Below are positions 1-12,253 of a DNA stretch of 64,000 nucleotides, piece after piece; position 1 is the first letter of the stretch; each line of letters starts with the position of its first letter. The translations under genes were made by a program, and so were the position numbers. The notes beneath the pieces were generated by a model, which saw nothing but the letters and a program-made list of their open reading frames with translations, did not search any database and was not told where the DNA came from. This stretch comes from Protula sp. h YS-2021 (lineage: Eukaryota; Annelida; Polychaeta; Sabellida; Serpulidae): positions 111,280,219 through 111,344,218 of the forward strand of contig OX457024.1 of the NCBI GenBank assembly GCA_949752745.1, in the 5' to 3' direction.

Positions 1-128
1 TTTTTGTTTTGGGGGGGGGGGGAATAAAATATAAACACATTAAAATCCAATTTTCTGTTACCTCGTAATAATTTATATGTCTGTGTGCTGATTAAAGCAC
101 GATCAAAGTAACAGGTGCTTCCACTTCC

Positions 129-260
129 GGTACGGCCAAAAACTTCTTCAGGTACGGGCAAAAACTTCTTCCAGTACGGACAAAAACCTCTTGCGGTACA
201 GGCAAAAACTTATTCCTGTACGGCCGAAAACTTCCTCCGGTACGGCCAAAAATCTCTTCC
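129..260. repeat. Tandem array, six 22-bp units
   Basis: Six consecutive 22-bp units built on GGTACGGCCAAAAACTTCTT fill exactly 132 bp, with a few substitutions per unit. Open frames on both strands here come from the repeat. Confidence 0.9.
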
Positions 261-1816
261 GGAAAAACAGATCAATACTTTTGCGCTTTTTTATTTCAAT
301 TTGCAAAAAAACAATGGTCGCTTTAAGATGTCGCTGAAAGTACATAAACTTATTTTGCATGGTTATTATTTGATTAATTTGATTATTAACAGTCAAATAC
401 CCATTGCAAAGTATTGGTTCTGGTTTGGCCAACCGAAATCTGGTTGGTACGAAGAAGGTTCTTGAGGCGTTGAAATTCACTGCTGATTTAATTCTCAACG
501 GCAGGCATTTTTCGGATATAACACCGGAGGTAACAGCCGCGCTATAATCAGTGCGGTCAGCCGTCTGTGGGAGTCCCGGTGTTGTTGCCATAGGAAGTGG
601 ACTGTGAAACATAACGCACCAAATGAGATGCGGATGCCATCATTCTGGCATGAAATCAATGAAGCGTGACCTCCCCCCCTCCCTCCCTCCCTCCCTCCCT
701 CACCTCCCTACCTCCCCTACCACCGTTCCCCTTCGGCGTTATGTTATCAACTTATGTTGATTATTAATCAGGACTGCTGTAGTCTTCAGATGTGTTAATT
801 ATCCCAGAAATCATATACAATTGGTTGCTATGTGAACAAGCTATCCTGTTGCCCAACAAAAACACATCTCCGTAGTGCACCGTTGTTCTCGATGCGATTA
901 TAAACAAGAATTGTTCAGCTTTTAAGCAGTAACAGGGATAAAGAAAAGACTGCTGTGATAGTTTGGAAGGAGTCCGGCTTTGTTCATTTACAAAATATCA
1001 ACAAATTACACGGACCTGTGTTAAATGAGAACAGCCATTAGTGAAGTAAATGAAACCCGCGTCTACACACACTTCAGTATTGTTTATCTTCCAGCTTTTT
1101 AACTCCAAACTTCCCCCGACGCATCTATGTAAATATTTTCTAAACACGTTGATGTACATTCTTTTCCTGTAAGCCAAATGATTTCATTTGGATCTGGTAA
1201 TGAAGACAGCAACAACAACAAAAAAAAACAAACAAACAAACAAACAAAACAATAAAGAAATGGTGTAACCGAGATAAATTGAAAACATCAAGTATACAAT
1301 TCAAGTTGCTGCCGGCACGAAAACGGTTCATTTTTAAAATGGTTTTTTGTATGTGAACGGCTGAGGTCCTTTGATCCCTCCTCCGCCCCCACCCCTCACC
1401 CCACCCCCTCACCCCCACCCCAGCCCAAAAATTGTGCAGAAAGTCTTGTTGCGTGGCAGTGGATCCTACAACAGAGCCCGTGAAGACTCGATTCATTAAC
1501 ACAGGGAGTGCAAAAAGGGAAGATTCCGGTGACTGACCCTAAATCTAGGGGGGGGGGTGGGGGGGATATGGCCCGAATCACATCATCATCACCGCACAGT
1601 GTCATTAAATGACAGTCTTAAAGAGAAATAAAACGTCAACATAATTGGGTTTTCTACTTGATGCATTCTCCGAGACAGCTTTTAGACTGTTATGTGAGCT
1701 GTAAGAGTGAGAACAATGGGCGGGAGGGGGGAAGGAGGAGGGGGAGGAAGAGGCACGGGGAGACAGAGACGGAGAGACAGACAGACGGGGAGAGAGATAG
1801 ACAGACAGACAGGCAG
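261..1816. other. Host non-coding stretch, no gene seen
   Basis: I see no coding signal with family resemblance. The stretch contains a CCCT run near 674-705, an A/CAAA run near 1218-1250, and C- and G-rich runs near 1380-1425 and 1548-1566. Confidence 0.5.
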
Positions 1817-2012
1817 ACAGGCAGATAGACAGACAGAGGGAGGGAGGGAGGGAGGGAGGGAGGGAGGGAGGGAGGGAGGGAGGGAGGGAGGGAGGGAGGG
1901 AGGGAGGGAGGGAGGGAGGGAGGGAGGGAGGGAGGGAGGGAGGGAGGGAGTGAGCGAGAGAGCGAGCGAGTGAGTGAGTGAGTGAGTGAGTGAGTGAGTG
2001 AGTGAGTGAGTG
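1817..2012. repeat. GGGA and GTGA tetranucleotide microsatellite
   Basis: A long run of GGGA units (about 1817-1950) passes into GTGA units (to about 2012). The Ser/Leu/Pro/His-rich open frames across it are translations of the microsatellite. Confidence 0.95.
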
Positions 2013-3109
2013 GGTGATGCCTTTCGGCTCTGTCAATGGAGTGATTAGAATGTTCCATGTTGCTTCCTTAAATTGCAAATGGTCGGCAGGAAAATTTGGT
2101 TTATGTGTTTCTGAAAGCCAAACAAGGCCCACTTAAAAAAGGAAAGTCTGCCAGACTATTTTGTGTTCGTGTCATGGTTTTGTTCAATACGGTGTAACAC
2201 TCACTTCACTTGGCACCTTTTTTTGCAATAACTAACAATTTCAACAAAATTTTGATGCGTAATTGGTTAACGCTCGCATCCTAGAGTCTATAGCCAACTT
2301 TCTTTCTTATCTCCTTTTAGTTATATTTTGACAACTTAACCAATTTTTCAAACACGACGGCGGATCACTTAATAAATTTTTCAACGTACTTGACGCGTAT
2401 TTCGTATTTTGCCTGTCAAAGGAATACCTTAATAATTACTTTGTGCTTTTTTTGTTTGTTTTTTTTTTTTTTTTTTTTGTTTTTTTTTTTTGCTCCTTGC
2501 AGTGAGCCCGCGCCCACCACCGTACAACACGCATAGCTAAGACTTCTCTCGTCCTCCAAGTATCCACAAATCCATTCCCAATCGAAGCACATTATTGATA
2601 CGGCCGCTGAGGGATTACATTTCTTAAACATGTTCTGAATTACTCTTTGGCTTAATGCATCTAGGACAAACGGTGATTAAAGTTCTATTATATTTCAAAA
2701 CAAAATGATACACAGTGACACCGTGTCTGGTTTACGTTCAGGGTTACTGATTATCACATGGAATCGGGTAACACGTGACATTGGGCGGGTGAAGCGAGTG
2801 TGTGGGGTGGATAGGGGGAGGGATGGGGGAGTGAGGGATAATTGACTATTTCATGAATGGTTGCCAAGGTATCATGAACTCGATCAGTTTCTAAATTGAA
2901 ACACAAACTCTGTATTTGAGAATTATTTGTTGGAAGAAAATAATTAGATTTAAAAAAAAACAGCAGAATGTAAGATCATAGTATGATTGAAGAAAGGGTA
3001 ATTCGCTATTGGGATTAACAATGACATAATTCTTTATATATAGCAATGCTTCCAGGTCCTATTGTGCTGTCGTGGTTTAATCTTTCGGTGAAATAAATAA
3101 AGAACTGAG
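2013..3109. other. Host non-coding stretch, no gene seen
   Basis: AT-rich unique-looking DNA with a T-rich run at about 2449-2492. I see no exon or RNA gene. Confidence 0.5.
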
Positions 3110-3450
3110 AGGGTTGTGGGGGTGGGCACGGATGGGCGGAGTGGGTTGTGGGGGCGGGGGAAGAGCTGGGGTGGGTTGTGCGGGTGGGCACGGAGGGACT
3201 GAGTTGGTTGTGGGGGCGAGGGAGGAACTGGGGTGGGTTGTGCGGGTGGGCATGGAGGGACTGAGTGGGTTGTAGGGGCGGGGGAGGAGTTGGGGTGGGT
3301 TGTGGGGGTGGGCAAGGAGGGACTGAGTGGATTGTGGGGTGGGCACGGAGGGACTGAGTGGGTTGGGGGGGGGGGCTGGGATGGCTTGTGGGGGCGACGA
3401 CGGAGGGACTGGGGTGGGTTGTCGGGGCGGAGGAGCTCGGGTGTGTTTTT
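3110..3450. repeat. G-rich minisatellite
   Basis: Imperfect tandem units built on GGGTGGGCACGGAGGGACTGA and TGGGTTGTGGGGG repeat across the interval with length variation. The Pro/His-rich frames on the minus strand are repeat translations. The strand asymmetry (G-rich on +) could allow quadruplex formation, which is inference. Confidence 0.85.
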
Positions 3451-3552
3451 GGGGCGGGGTGGAGTGAACAAAAGTTAAAGAACAAAATCTAAAAAAGCGC
3501 TCTACATATTGCCCCTGACGAGAATGCATAAACAGGCCGCCTCACTGATCTG

Positions 3553-3790
3553 TGTTGTTCTCCAACAGCCGACCTCTACGGTGGTTCGCCCTGTTGTGTA
3601 TAACACCTTTTCACTCATCAGGTCCACTGGGGATTCCGCGAAAATAGTACTCTACTTTTTAAATTATCCAATAGTCAGGGGTCAGCTATTTTATAACAGC
3701 GACTGGTATATTCCCATTGACCCAGAAATTGAAATAATCTGTGCCTCGACATTTCCCTGGAGACACATCCAAAGGATCGACTTAATTGTC
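3553..3790 (+). repeat. Dispersed repeat copy, family shared with 51718-51968
   Basis: This segment shares ordered blocks with the segment at 51718-51968: CCAACAGCCGACCTCTACG against ATAGCCAACCTCTACG, then TCCGCGAAAA, then GGTCAGCT.TT.TATAACA, then CATTTCCCTGGAGACAC against CATTCCTAGGGACAC. Spacing is broadly kept. It is probably a diverged mobile-element copy of unknown class. No transposase is visible. Confidence 0.55.
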
Positions 3791-4474
3791 ACCTGAGTCT
3801 TTCCCCAGAGGAAGTGATGTGATGCGTATACTATTTAATTCTGTCTCCGTTTGTCACGCCATGACGCCAGAAAGAAATGGCCTTATTTCTTTTAAAAAAA
3901 TAATAAATAGATAAAATAAACAAACTATTAAAAACTTATACACATGCCATATTCTTCAAATGTAAGAAATCAAAAATAAAGATATAAATAAATAAACAAA
4001 AATAAATAAATAAATAAATAATAAGCTATTCGATAGGACTTTGACATTTTTTGAACTGTTAGGTATAACACAATTCTGTGCCAAAAGGGAGTTTTGATTG
4101 GCAGCGAGACTGGCAGACAGCTGCTCACATTTTCTAGTTTTTTTGTTCCTTTTAAATATTTCTATATAACAGTTTTTAGCGAGTTATTATTAGTAGGACA
4201 TTGCCTTTTGGTAAAGCTCTATAAAATGAATGTATGGTTTAGTTTTGTTGTTACGGATATATACAGTGGAGCCCCGGAAAAAGGACCACCAGTGGTACCC
4301 TGGAAATAGGATCATGAGTAGAACCCCAGTGGAGCCCCAGAAATCGAACCACAGTGGAGCACCGGAAATTGGACCACCAGCGGGACTGCATTAAAGCGGT
4401 TCGATTTCAGGGCTGGATCCTGTTTGTGGGGGTTCTTCATCATAGAAGGCACTAAGACGGGAATCACTCAAAAC
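3791..4474. other. Host non-coding stretch with dispersed-repeat fragment
   Basis: AT-rich DNA is followed at 4265-4440 by a segment containing AGTGGAGCCCCGGAAA and ACCACCAGCGGGACTG. A related segment (ACCCACCAGCGGGACTG) lies at 43940-44010 in the receptor gene's intron 2, so this looks like another dispersed family. Confidence 0.4.
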
Positions 4475-4834
4475 TGGTCCTACTTATGGGGTGGTCCTGC
4501 TTATGATCTGGTCCTATTTATGAGGTGGTCCTATTCATTAGGTGGTCCTATTTATGAGGTGGTCCTGTTTATGATCTGGTCCTGTTTATGAGGTGGTCCT
4601 ATTAATGAGGTGGTCCTATTTATGAGGTGGTCCTGTTTATGATCTGGTCCTGTTTATGAGGTGGTCCTATTTATGAGGTGGTCCTGTTTATGAGGTGGTC
4701 CTGTTTATGATTTGGTCCTGTTTATGAGATGGTCCTATTAATGAGGTGGTCCTATTTATGAGGTGGTCCTGTTTATGATTTGGTCCTGTTTATGACGTGG
4801 TTGTGTTTGCGGGGTTGTCCCATTCCCGGGGTGG
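4475..4834. repeat. Tandem array, 17-bp units
   Basis: About 21 units of 17 bp built on GGTCCTATTTATGAGGT, with variants ATCT, GCTT and ATTA inside the unit. Confidence 0.9.
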
Positions 4835-6708
4835 TGAGGGGGTGGGGGTGGTGGGGGTGAGCTCACAGCTGTAACTCCTCTAGACCATGAATGGGAGCGC
4901 TGGCTGCTCAGTGAATAGCCATTGCCAGCAGGTGTTAAAAATAATATGAAAATGACCCATTAAACCACATTTCACACACAAGAATTTTTTGATGGATGTA
5001 ATTCTGTTGCAAACGCATATTTTGAAATGTGTACACCTTTTTTTTGTGTGTGTGTGTATGTTTTTCCTGCAAAATAAACAAATATATTGATTAATAGATC
5101 ACTGAATTTAATTACATCAGTCGGATTATCTGGTATTTTGTTAATAATTTTATTACACGGCAAATGTGTTTGGTGGAAAAGATAGGAGATGTGACATTTA
5201 AACAAAGAGAGACTTCAGTGTGAGTATAAATAAGTATAAATAAGACCTCATTGTATTTCAACATAAAAGGAGTTTGTTCCTGGACTTTAAGCTACAATAT
5301 ACGCTTTCTCCCGACAGATTCGGTGAAGATGGAGAAGGATTGGAGTTAGTGGAGGATATGTGGGTGCGGGAGGGAGGAGGAGGGGATTTTGGTATCATGT
5401 GTGTTACCATGTGTGTCCAAAACAACGCGGAGAAAGTGATGGCAGGTGGTGCGGGGGGGGGGGGGGTAATTTTGAGGCCAGATGCGTTTGGAAAAACAAG
5501 GGTGTATAATTTCAAACTTTGGGATCGTTTTAAAAGGTAATGGACACGCATACCAGTTGGTACGTGAGTCCCTCCCCCCTCTCCGCCTTCTACCCGGAAG
5601 GGGGGAGGTGGGGGAGAAGTGTATAAAAAATCTCATACAGGCTCTCGTTGTTGCAAAGTGCTCGTTAGCCAGAGATTTATGTGACACATCCGCGCATGCG
5701 TGATCAAGCTTTGCTATCATTACACACCAATAGTTATAACATATATATATCACTAATTGCCCTGTGAATTGAAATTATCACGCGCGTAAATGTGAACATT
5801 TATACAGCTGTTTAAGACATAAATTTTCTTTCCTCGTTTCAGGATGGATAACGTTTTACTGGGAATAGATGCCAAATGACCATTACTCTCTGCTGGAAAG
5901 TCCGAAAGCTGCAAATATATAAAGGAAAACACTACAATAAATTGCAGGTGAGGAATTTCTTGGTATAAATTCTTGTACTTAGTGAAAAAACGTGATCACA
6001 TTGGAACCTTTAACAGAGATCCCTGCACTTCTTAGTGTATAAAATTAGGCCTTAGCTGGTGTGTGTGTGCCCGTCCTAAACATTTCTCAAATGCCGCCCC
6101 ATACTCAAGTGATAACGATAAACATGTCAGGGATTTGCATTGATATCGCTGGTAAGATTTCCTTAAATAAACATATCAAAGCCATTGCATTTTTGTCCTT
6201 TTTATCCTGGGATAGCCCCCCCCCCCACCCCCACCTCCCCACACTCTCCTCCTCCAACCCAACATGAACTCTTATTACAATGGAACTGACTTAAACAGAA
6301 GAAAAATCATAGGATTTAATGGACAAATGGACAGAGGTCATTGACCTGTGAACTGTTCCTTTATTTTCTCACATGTTTTGAGTACGTTGGCTTAGGTAAA
6401 GTCTTCCCCTGATCCAGCCACCAAACTCTCCTTCAAACAAGAACTTAATACGTGTACTTGAATGATCTCTTAAAGTTTATTTACGTCACACAAACCCTAC
6501 ACAGTTAGCAAGTGAGAGGTTTTATATACATAGTTTGCAAATTTATTTATTTAAGACAAAATTAGGGTGAGAATGAGCTTGTTTTAGGAGCCGCTCATAA
6601 AAATGTCGTTTTATTTCGCGAAACGACCTTTTACAGGTAAAAGCGTGATGCGCTGTTCTCCACTTTTAGATGGGTTCCAGATTATTCCTTTCACGCAATA
6701 GAAAAAAG
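4835..6708. other. Host non-coding stretch, no gene seen
   Basis: No recognisable exon. It contains a TG run at 5045-5060, a G run near 5453-5465 and a short AT run near 5740. Short open frames here show no conserved motif. Confidence 0.45.
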
Positions 6709-6787
6709 ACTTTTTTTCTGCAGCAGTTAGCCGCCAATCCCTCAAGGGCCAATCAGAAGTGAGAAAATACACTGCATTACGTCACAG
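6709..6787 (-). repeat. Dispersed repeat copy, inverted relative to 12254 and 12693
   Basis: Read on the minus strand, this segment matches the two copies at 12254-12404 and 12693-12842. Shared landmarks, written on this strand, are CTGCAGCAGTT, GCCAATCAGAA and GCATTACGTCAC. The family is unclassified. Confidence 0.5.
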
Positions 6788-7141
6788 CTGTAATACGATA
6801 TTCTCTTTTTCGGGCCACCCAAAAGATGCAAACTCACTTGCGCTTGTTGAGGGATGGTGGGTGTGATAGGAAAGATAAAAGTGGAAAACGTCCATTACGC
6901 TTTTAAGAAGCTCATTTTACTTCGCAGAAGCTTCGAATTCGCTTATCTCTACTGGAGCAGGGCAGCCTGCTGTTCTAAAACGCGTGAAAAGAGCCGCCAA
7001 ACTCGGTTCCACTTTTTAATGATGAATCTGACAGTGGGTCGGGGGGGGGGGGAACATACCGACCCGAAACCCGTGTACTATTATTCATAAAAGAATAATA
7101 AAATATAAAAAAAAACGCGTGAGTAGTGTGACTGGTTAGGT

Positions 7142-7328
7142 GCTAACACACTAACTGACACCGAGTGAATCTGTCCATCCCCCTCTATCCTACCTCTGGG
7201 TGGTTCCCACACTTCGATCACACGTGAGATGTCTGATTGAGTTACATGCTAACAGACTAACTGACACCGAGTGAATCTGTCCATTCCCCTCTGTCCTACC
7301 ACTGGGTGGATCCCAAGCTTCGATCACA
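7142..7328 (+). repeat. Direct duplication, two ~81-bp copies
   Basis: Copies at about 7142-7222 and 7248-7328 share CTAACTGACACCGAGTGAAT, CTGTCCAT.CCCCTCT and CTTCGATCACAC. They are separated by 25 bp. Confidence 0.8.
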
Positions 7329-7659
7329 CCGGCGACACGAGATGAGGTTACAATATAATCAAATGTTTTATTAAAATAAAACTCTTACAATCGTGAATAA
7401 ACTAGATGTAAAGAAATGCCGTTGCGACTCCGTACACATACAAATGAAACTAATAACATAACAGCTTCGAGCTGACATGCGATCAGTGGAATAAGATCAG
7501 CTCGCAAAACAACTAAAAAATGCGAATTTTTAGCAGAAAATCCTCACAAATACCACTAGAATGTATACAATTTGAATTGATTGACAAGTTTTAACAAAAC
7601 ATCTCACTTAAACTCGTATCATCAATATCGGCCAATTATTGGGCCATAATAAGACCTGG

Positions 7660-7932
7660 TACTGTCCCGATGGGTGGTGTGACCATGAATCGTCATGGTA
7701 CTGTCCCGATGGGTGGTGTGACCATGTGTCGTCATGGTACTGTCCCGATGGGTGATGTGACCATGAGTCGTCATGGTACTGTTCCGATGGGTGGTGTGAC
7801 CATGTGTCGTCATGGTACTGTCCCGATGGGTGGTGTGACCATGAGTCGTCATGGTACTGTTCCGATGGGTGGTGTGACCATGTGTCGTCATGGTACTGTC
7901 CCGATGGGTGGTGTGACCATGTGTCGTCATGG
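7660..7932. repeat. Tandem array, seven 39-bp units
   Basis: Seven exact-length 39-bp units (273 bp) carry TACTGTCCCGATGGGTGGTG and GACCATGTGTCGTCATGG. The unit is a multiple of three without stops, so it gives repetitive open frames on both strands. I do not treat these as genes. Confidence 0.92.
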
Positions 7933-8044
7933 TCCTAGGCGGCCTGGTACTAAAAGAGCCGCTGGTTACCGCCCAACCCCCAACCGCTCCTTCGGCCCCA
8001 AAGCCGAAAAAGTAGATAGAGAGGCCAACATTAGATCCACACGG

Positions 8045-8956
8045 ATCCGCGTCATTTCGGCTAATGACGTTTCGGCTAGCGACGTTTGGGCTGAAATTAG
8101 GGTACGACAATTCGGCTAGCGACTTTTGGGCTGACGACATTTCGGCTAAATTGCAAAGTGCGACATTTCGGCTAACTGGAAAATATTACCATGCTTTAAG
8201 TAATTCCCTATTCCGAAAGAATCACACAATTATCAAACAGAAGTGTTTATACAACAGCACGTAATATCTAATCTCTGGCCATGTGTGAATATTTAATCAT
8301 TGTTTCAACGACAACTATATTTAGACTCCATGGTGATACTATCTTGAAAAAGTTTTTGTTCCTTTTCCTTCCGCCTTTACTCAGTACTCAGTTTCCGTTT
8401 TATCAAGTTTGCGATGGGAGGGCAAATCAAGTTGATGCTAGTTGGTTTGTATATATACCAGACAGTTTTAAACTTTATAATTTAATGTCGATTTGTCTTT
8501 ATGCCACGATGGATTTAATACGGAGTACTGGGGACAAATAAAAAAACGTTGTTGAATTGCTAGGTAAAAATTAAGCCTTATGTCTTACTGTAAATTGACT
8601 TCTAAGTAACATCTGATTAGTTTCAGAGTAAGTTGACTACTCAGTTAACTATATTATTAACTTGTTATATTTTACAACAGATTACAAATAAATGTTTTGA
8701 AATAAAAGTATACAAGAGAATGAATTTGTTTTGTGAGAGAAAATATAAATAAAGTAAACATAACACACTTCACCACTTTGCTTTGAAATTATCATGAGAA
8801 ATCAGGAACAAAAAAATGGAAAAAGACATAAAAAATTTGCTTTGAAACACAAATGAAAACAACTTGGATAGTTTGTAATCTACAACTCAAAGAGCCGTTA
8901 GTCGAAATGTCGCACTTTTCACTTAAGCCGAAATGTCGTTAGTCGAAATGTCGAAA
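8045..8956. mobile_element. Probable non-autonomous foldback element with inverted repeats
   Basis: The left end carries repeated TTTCGGCTA(A/G) motifs (8053-8176). The right end (about 8896-8956) carries the inverted complement: two blocks of CGACATTTCGG spaced by AAGTGCGACATTTCG-type sequence occur on both sides in opposite orientation. The interior is AT-rich and lacks a transposase. Exact termini and target duplication could not be set, so the class is unknown. Confidence 0.5.
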
Positions 8957-9119
8957 AGGATCGTGGAATACAAAGCAATTCTAGAATGTAATGGCAAATG
9001 GATGAAAAAATAGGTATACAGACAATTGATCACAGCATGATGCTAAAACAGTCTCAGTTGACCTGCGGGGATAGCTAGAATGTGACTGGTTATCCTCAGC
9101 TGGCGATCCGCCATGGCGC

Positions 9120-9455
9120 ATGCGCGGACGATTTTCCCCTACCTTTCTCCCAAACAGATTATGTCTTGTTTGGTGGACAGTTCTGATTTTTGGGGGGTTT
9201 TTTTTGGCTGTTTTTCTAGTTGTGGGGTATGCGGGTGGGCTGTCTGTTTGTATAGGTGTATCGGAAACCAGTCATCCAGGTACTGGAAGGCTAATATACC
9301 TTGTAGCCGTGTCCATGCTTTCAGCACTTTCTTGCTCTTTTAAAACACTATGGTGCCGTGGACAGACCGAAGGAGAGAGCCACAAAACCAGAAGCGCTTT
9401 TCCCTGTCCCGAGACACAGACACTTTCTGGTCGAGTAATAGATAGAGACGTGTAG
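9120..9455 (+). CDS. Weak candidate membrane-protein ORF (111 aa)
   Basis: An ATG-initiated frame of 111 codons reads through two hydrophobic stretches (about residues 17-46 and 61-76) separated by a short polar loop, and ends in a polar tail. I recognise no family. Unlike most open frames here it is not a tandem-repeat translation, and the surrounding 9.1-10.4 kb is less repetitive and more CpG-rich. There is no polyadenylation or splice evidence that settles it. It may equally be chance, or one exon of a longer gene. Confidence 0.2.
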   Translation: MRGRFSPTFLPNRLCLVWWTVLIFGGFFLAVFLVVGYAGGLSVCIGVSETSHPGTGRLIYLVAVSMLSALSCSFKTLWCRGQTEGESHKTRSAFPCPETQTLSGRVIDRDV

Positions 9456-10181
9456 ATAGGAGAGATCGGAGAGATCGGAGATGGGATCGACGAGATCGGA
9501 GAGATCGGAGATAGGATCCGAGAGATCGGAGAGATAGGAGAGGGGATCGACGAGATCTAGCGACGTATCACACCCTCCTGTAGAATCTCTTCTATGACCT
9601 GAGCGGAGTCATTCTGGAGCGATTGTCACACGAAGAAACTCTTGAGGACCGAGAGGACAATTACTCCAATCCCCTGTCTTTTTCGCGGACCGAAAATCCC
9701 CTTCTAAAAAACACCTTTTGGTTTTCTGGCATCTCCTCTCAACTTTTCTGAGCCCAGTTGATAGGCTTTCTTGCACATGGGGTGTAAAGGGACCGACGGT
9801 GTCTGTCTTCTAGGTCCCTTTTTTTGAAAGTGAGAGCGTAACTGCCTCTAAGCCAGCGCTCCACCGGACACAACGCCAGTATATTCTCTCCTCAGACCTT
9901 TCCCAGCCTGCCCCCCCCCCCCCCCCCAGCAAGGATGCGTTGTAGCAGAGCAAATGTTCCAAGTCGTTTGAGTTTAGAAAACTATCGCTTCGAGACGAGA
10001 CTTCCAGATGAGACTATTTTGACATTGAACAGCTTTCCTTTTTTTATTTGTGCAATCTCAGTTGGCGGAAATAATTCCTTTTTTCCCTGAATCGGGGCAT
10101 GGCGAAGTTCACGTAGACTCGTCACATTGGATCGCAATGCTGCAGGAAACGACTCTGTGTAAATAAATCGTTGACGCCACT
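9456..10181. other. Host stretch, possibly 5' region of an unrecognised gene
   Basis: It starts with short GAGATCGGAGA repeats (9460-9555) and holds a C run at 9911-9927. The rest looks unique. I see no family-level coding signal. Confidence 0.35.
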
Positions 10182-10403
10182 ATGCACGTGGACAACTCCA
10201 CGACGTCTCACGTTACCAGCTCCTGCCATTCCAACAGTTTCGTAGACACGGGTTCACAGTCACAAACTTACCGCCTACATTTAAGGGCCTTGAGTGTATG
10301 ATCCTAAATCGACATAATGTTCAAAATGTGGGGAGAAGATACTTTGCGTCTTTCTCCGCTAATGGACTGTGTGGAATCCCTCTTGACCTGCGGCATCCAT
10401 ACG
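10182..10403 (+). other. Possible first exon or 5' UTR ending at a strong splice donor
   Basis: An ATG at 10182 opens 39 codons rich in Ser/Thr/His, closed by TGA at 10299. A second ATG in the same frame at 10317 stays open to a consensus donor, ACG|GTGAGT, whose GT is at 10404-10405. A 5' exon with an upstream ORF is possible. No downstream acceptor exon was identified, so this is speculative. Confidence 0.2.
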
Positions 10404-11095
10404 GTGAGTTTAACTGGCTGCTCCAATGGTTCCATTGGGAGACTGTCATCCGAGGAGCGATAGGGGTGGGGTGGGGGCCTGTCGGAGGTAGCAGTGTTTC
10501 AAAAGGTGGAAGCGTGTCATCTTGTTATGTCTGTATTTGTCTTAGCATGTTTCCGATTCATGGTTTTCTACTCTTTTTTCGATAAATGGCAGCTACTCAG
10601 TGTAGTAGCAAGTTTAAAGTGCCGCCGCAAAGAGGCAAACCACTGGCCCCGTTTACATCTGTCACAAACTAAATGCGGTAGGACAGCAGCGGATGGTTGC
10701 GTGCGCACGAGATCCGTCGAGACTAACCGTGGATTGGCCTCTATCATTTCTGGAAAGCTAGCAGAAGAAAATCAGAGCATAAAGTCACTAAATTTTACCA
10801 GAAAAACATACGGTTAAACTCTATAGTTTGTCTCAACGCATAAGCGCAGTCATAGAATTTAGAGCACTATTGTCGGCGATTACAGATGATAAAAAGGCGT
10901 TATGACCTTTGTTGTGACTGGGTCAGTGTAAGGCAGGGGGGCCCATCATAGAACCAAGGGTCATAGAACCCACGGCCCGAAGACCAAGAGGTGCCATAAT
11001 GGTTCAAGAGTGGTACCGAAACGGTCCCCAAAACGGGCCTGTGGTAAAAGCCGTGAAACGCTCGGGCGTGATGCAGTAACGTCTACCCTGTGTTC
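10404..11095. other. Host non-coding stretch, no gene seen
   Basis: No recognised coding or RNA feature. It leads directly into the 52-bp satellite. Confidence 0.4.
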
Positions 11096-11927
11096 GACGA
11101 TGCCGCATTCGTCCTATGCAGTGCAGAAGCTCAAGCTATTCAGACATGACGATACCGCATTCGTCCTATGCAGTGCAGAAGCTCAAGCTATTCAGACATG
11201 ACGATACCGCATTCGTCCTATGCAGTGCAGAAGCTCAAGCTATTCAGACATGACGATGCCGCATTCGTCCTATGCAGTGCAGAAGCTCAAGCTATTCAGA
11301 CATGACGATACCGCATTCGTCCTATGCAGTGCAGAAGCTCAAGCTATTCAGACATGACGATACCGCATTCGTCCTATGCAGTGCAGAAGCTCAAGCTATT
11401 CAGACATGACGATACCGCATTCGTCCTATGCAGTGCAGAAGCTCAAGCTATTCAGACATGACGATACCGCATTCGTCCTATGCAGTGCAGAAGCTCAAGC
11501 TATTCAGACATGACGATACCGCATTCGTCCTATGCAGTGCAGAAGCTCAAGCTATCCAGACATGACGATACCGCATTCGTCCTAGGCAGTGCAGAAGCTC
11601 AAGCTATTCAGACATGACGATACCGCATTCGTCCTATGCAGTGCAGAAGCTCAAGCTATTCAGACATGACGATACCGCATTCGTCCTATGCAGTGCAGAA
11701 GCTCAAGCTATCCAGACATGACGATACCGCATTCGTCCTATGCAGTGCAGAAGCTCAAGCTATTCAGACATGACGATACCGCATTCGTCCTATGCAGTGC
11801 AGAAGCTCAAGCTATTCAGACATGACGATACCGCATTCGTCCTATGCAGTGCAGAAGCTCAAGCTATTCAGACATGACGATACCGCATTCGTCCTATGCA
11901 GTGCAGAAGCTCAAGCTATCCAGACAT
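11096..11927 (+). repeat. Satellite array, sixteen 52-bp units
   Basis: Exactly 16 units of 52 bp (832 bp) start at GACGATACCGCATTCGTCCT and end in TATTCAGACAT. Units differ by single substitutions only (for example ATACC/ATGCC, TATTC/TATCC, CCTATG/CCTAGG). The homogeneity indicates recent expansion or ongoing homogenisation. Confidence 0.95.
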
Positions 11928-12253
11928 GGCTGGCGCAGTAAGCTGTGAAAAGCCTGGAGTCACATCAGGCAACTGAGGACTAAAATGACTTTAAACGACT
12001 CCCAAGCAATGTGTGCAATTAAATCAGTTGAAATTCCTTCGAGCTGTAACTTCTTGTTGAGGGGCACACTTCTCGGGACTATGGAGATCTCACCGCTACG
12101 TGTAAACTCATAACTACCAGACCAAAGTTATAAGTACCTGAAATTCCACTGCTTAAAAATACCGAACCAAATTGATCCAAATTTTAGCCTGTGGTAAATT
12201 ATTCGTTAAGTAAGATATAGAAGTAGAAGAAATCACACCTTTCAACTGATTCC

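Noticed and set aside
1605..2132. SLPPSLPP-rich frames
   Set aside because: Products of the GGGA/GTGA microsatellite.
3015..3529. Pro/His-rich frames that mimic low-complexity proteins
   Set aside because: Three overlapping minus-strand frames over one G-rich minisatellite.
7622..8140. 172- and 149-codon frames with THRDSTMTTHGH-type repeats
   Set aside because: Products of the seven-unit 39-bp array.
11096..11927. CRISPR-like direct repeats
   Set aside because: The 52-bp units are contiguous without unique spacers, and the genome is metazoan.
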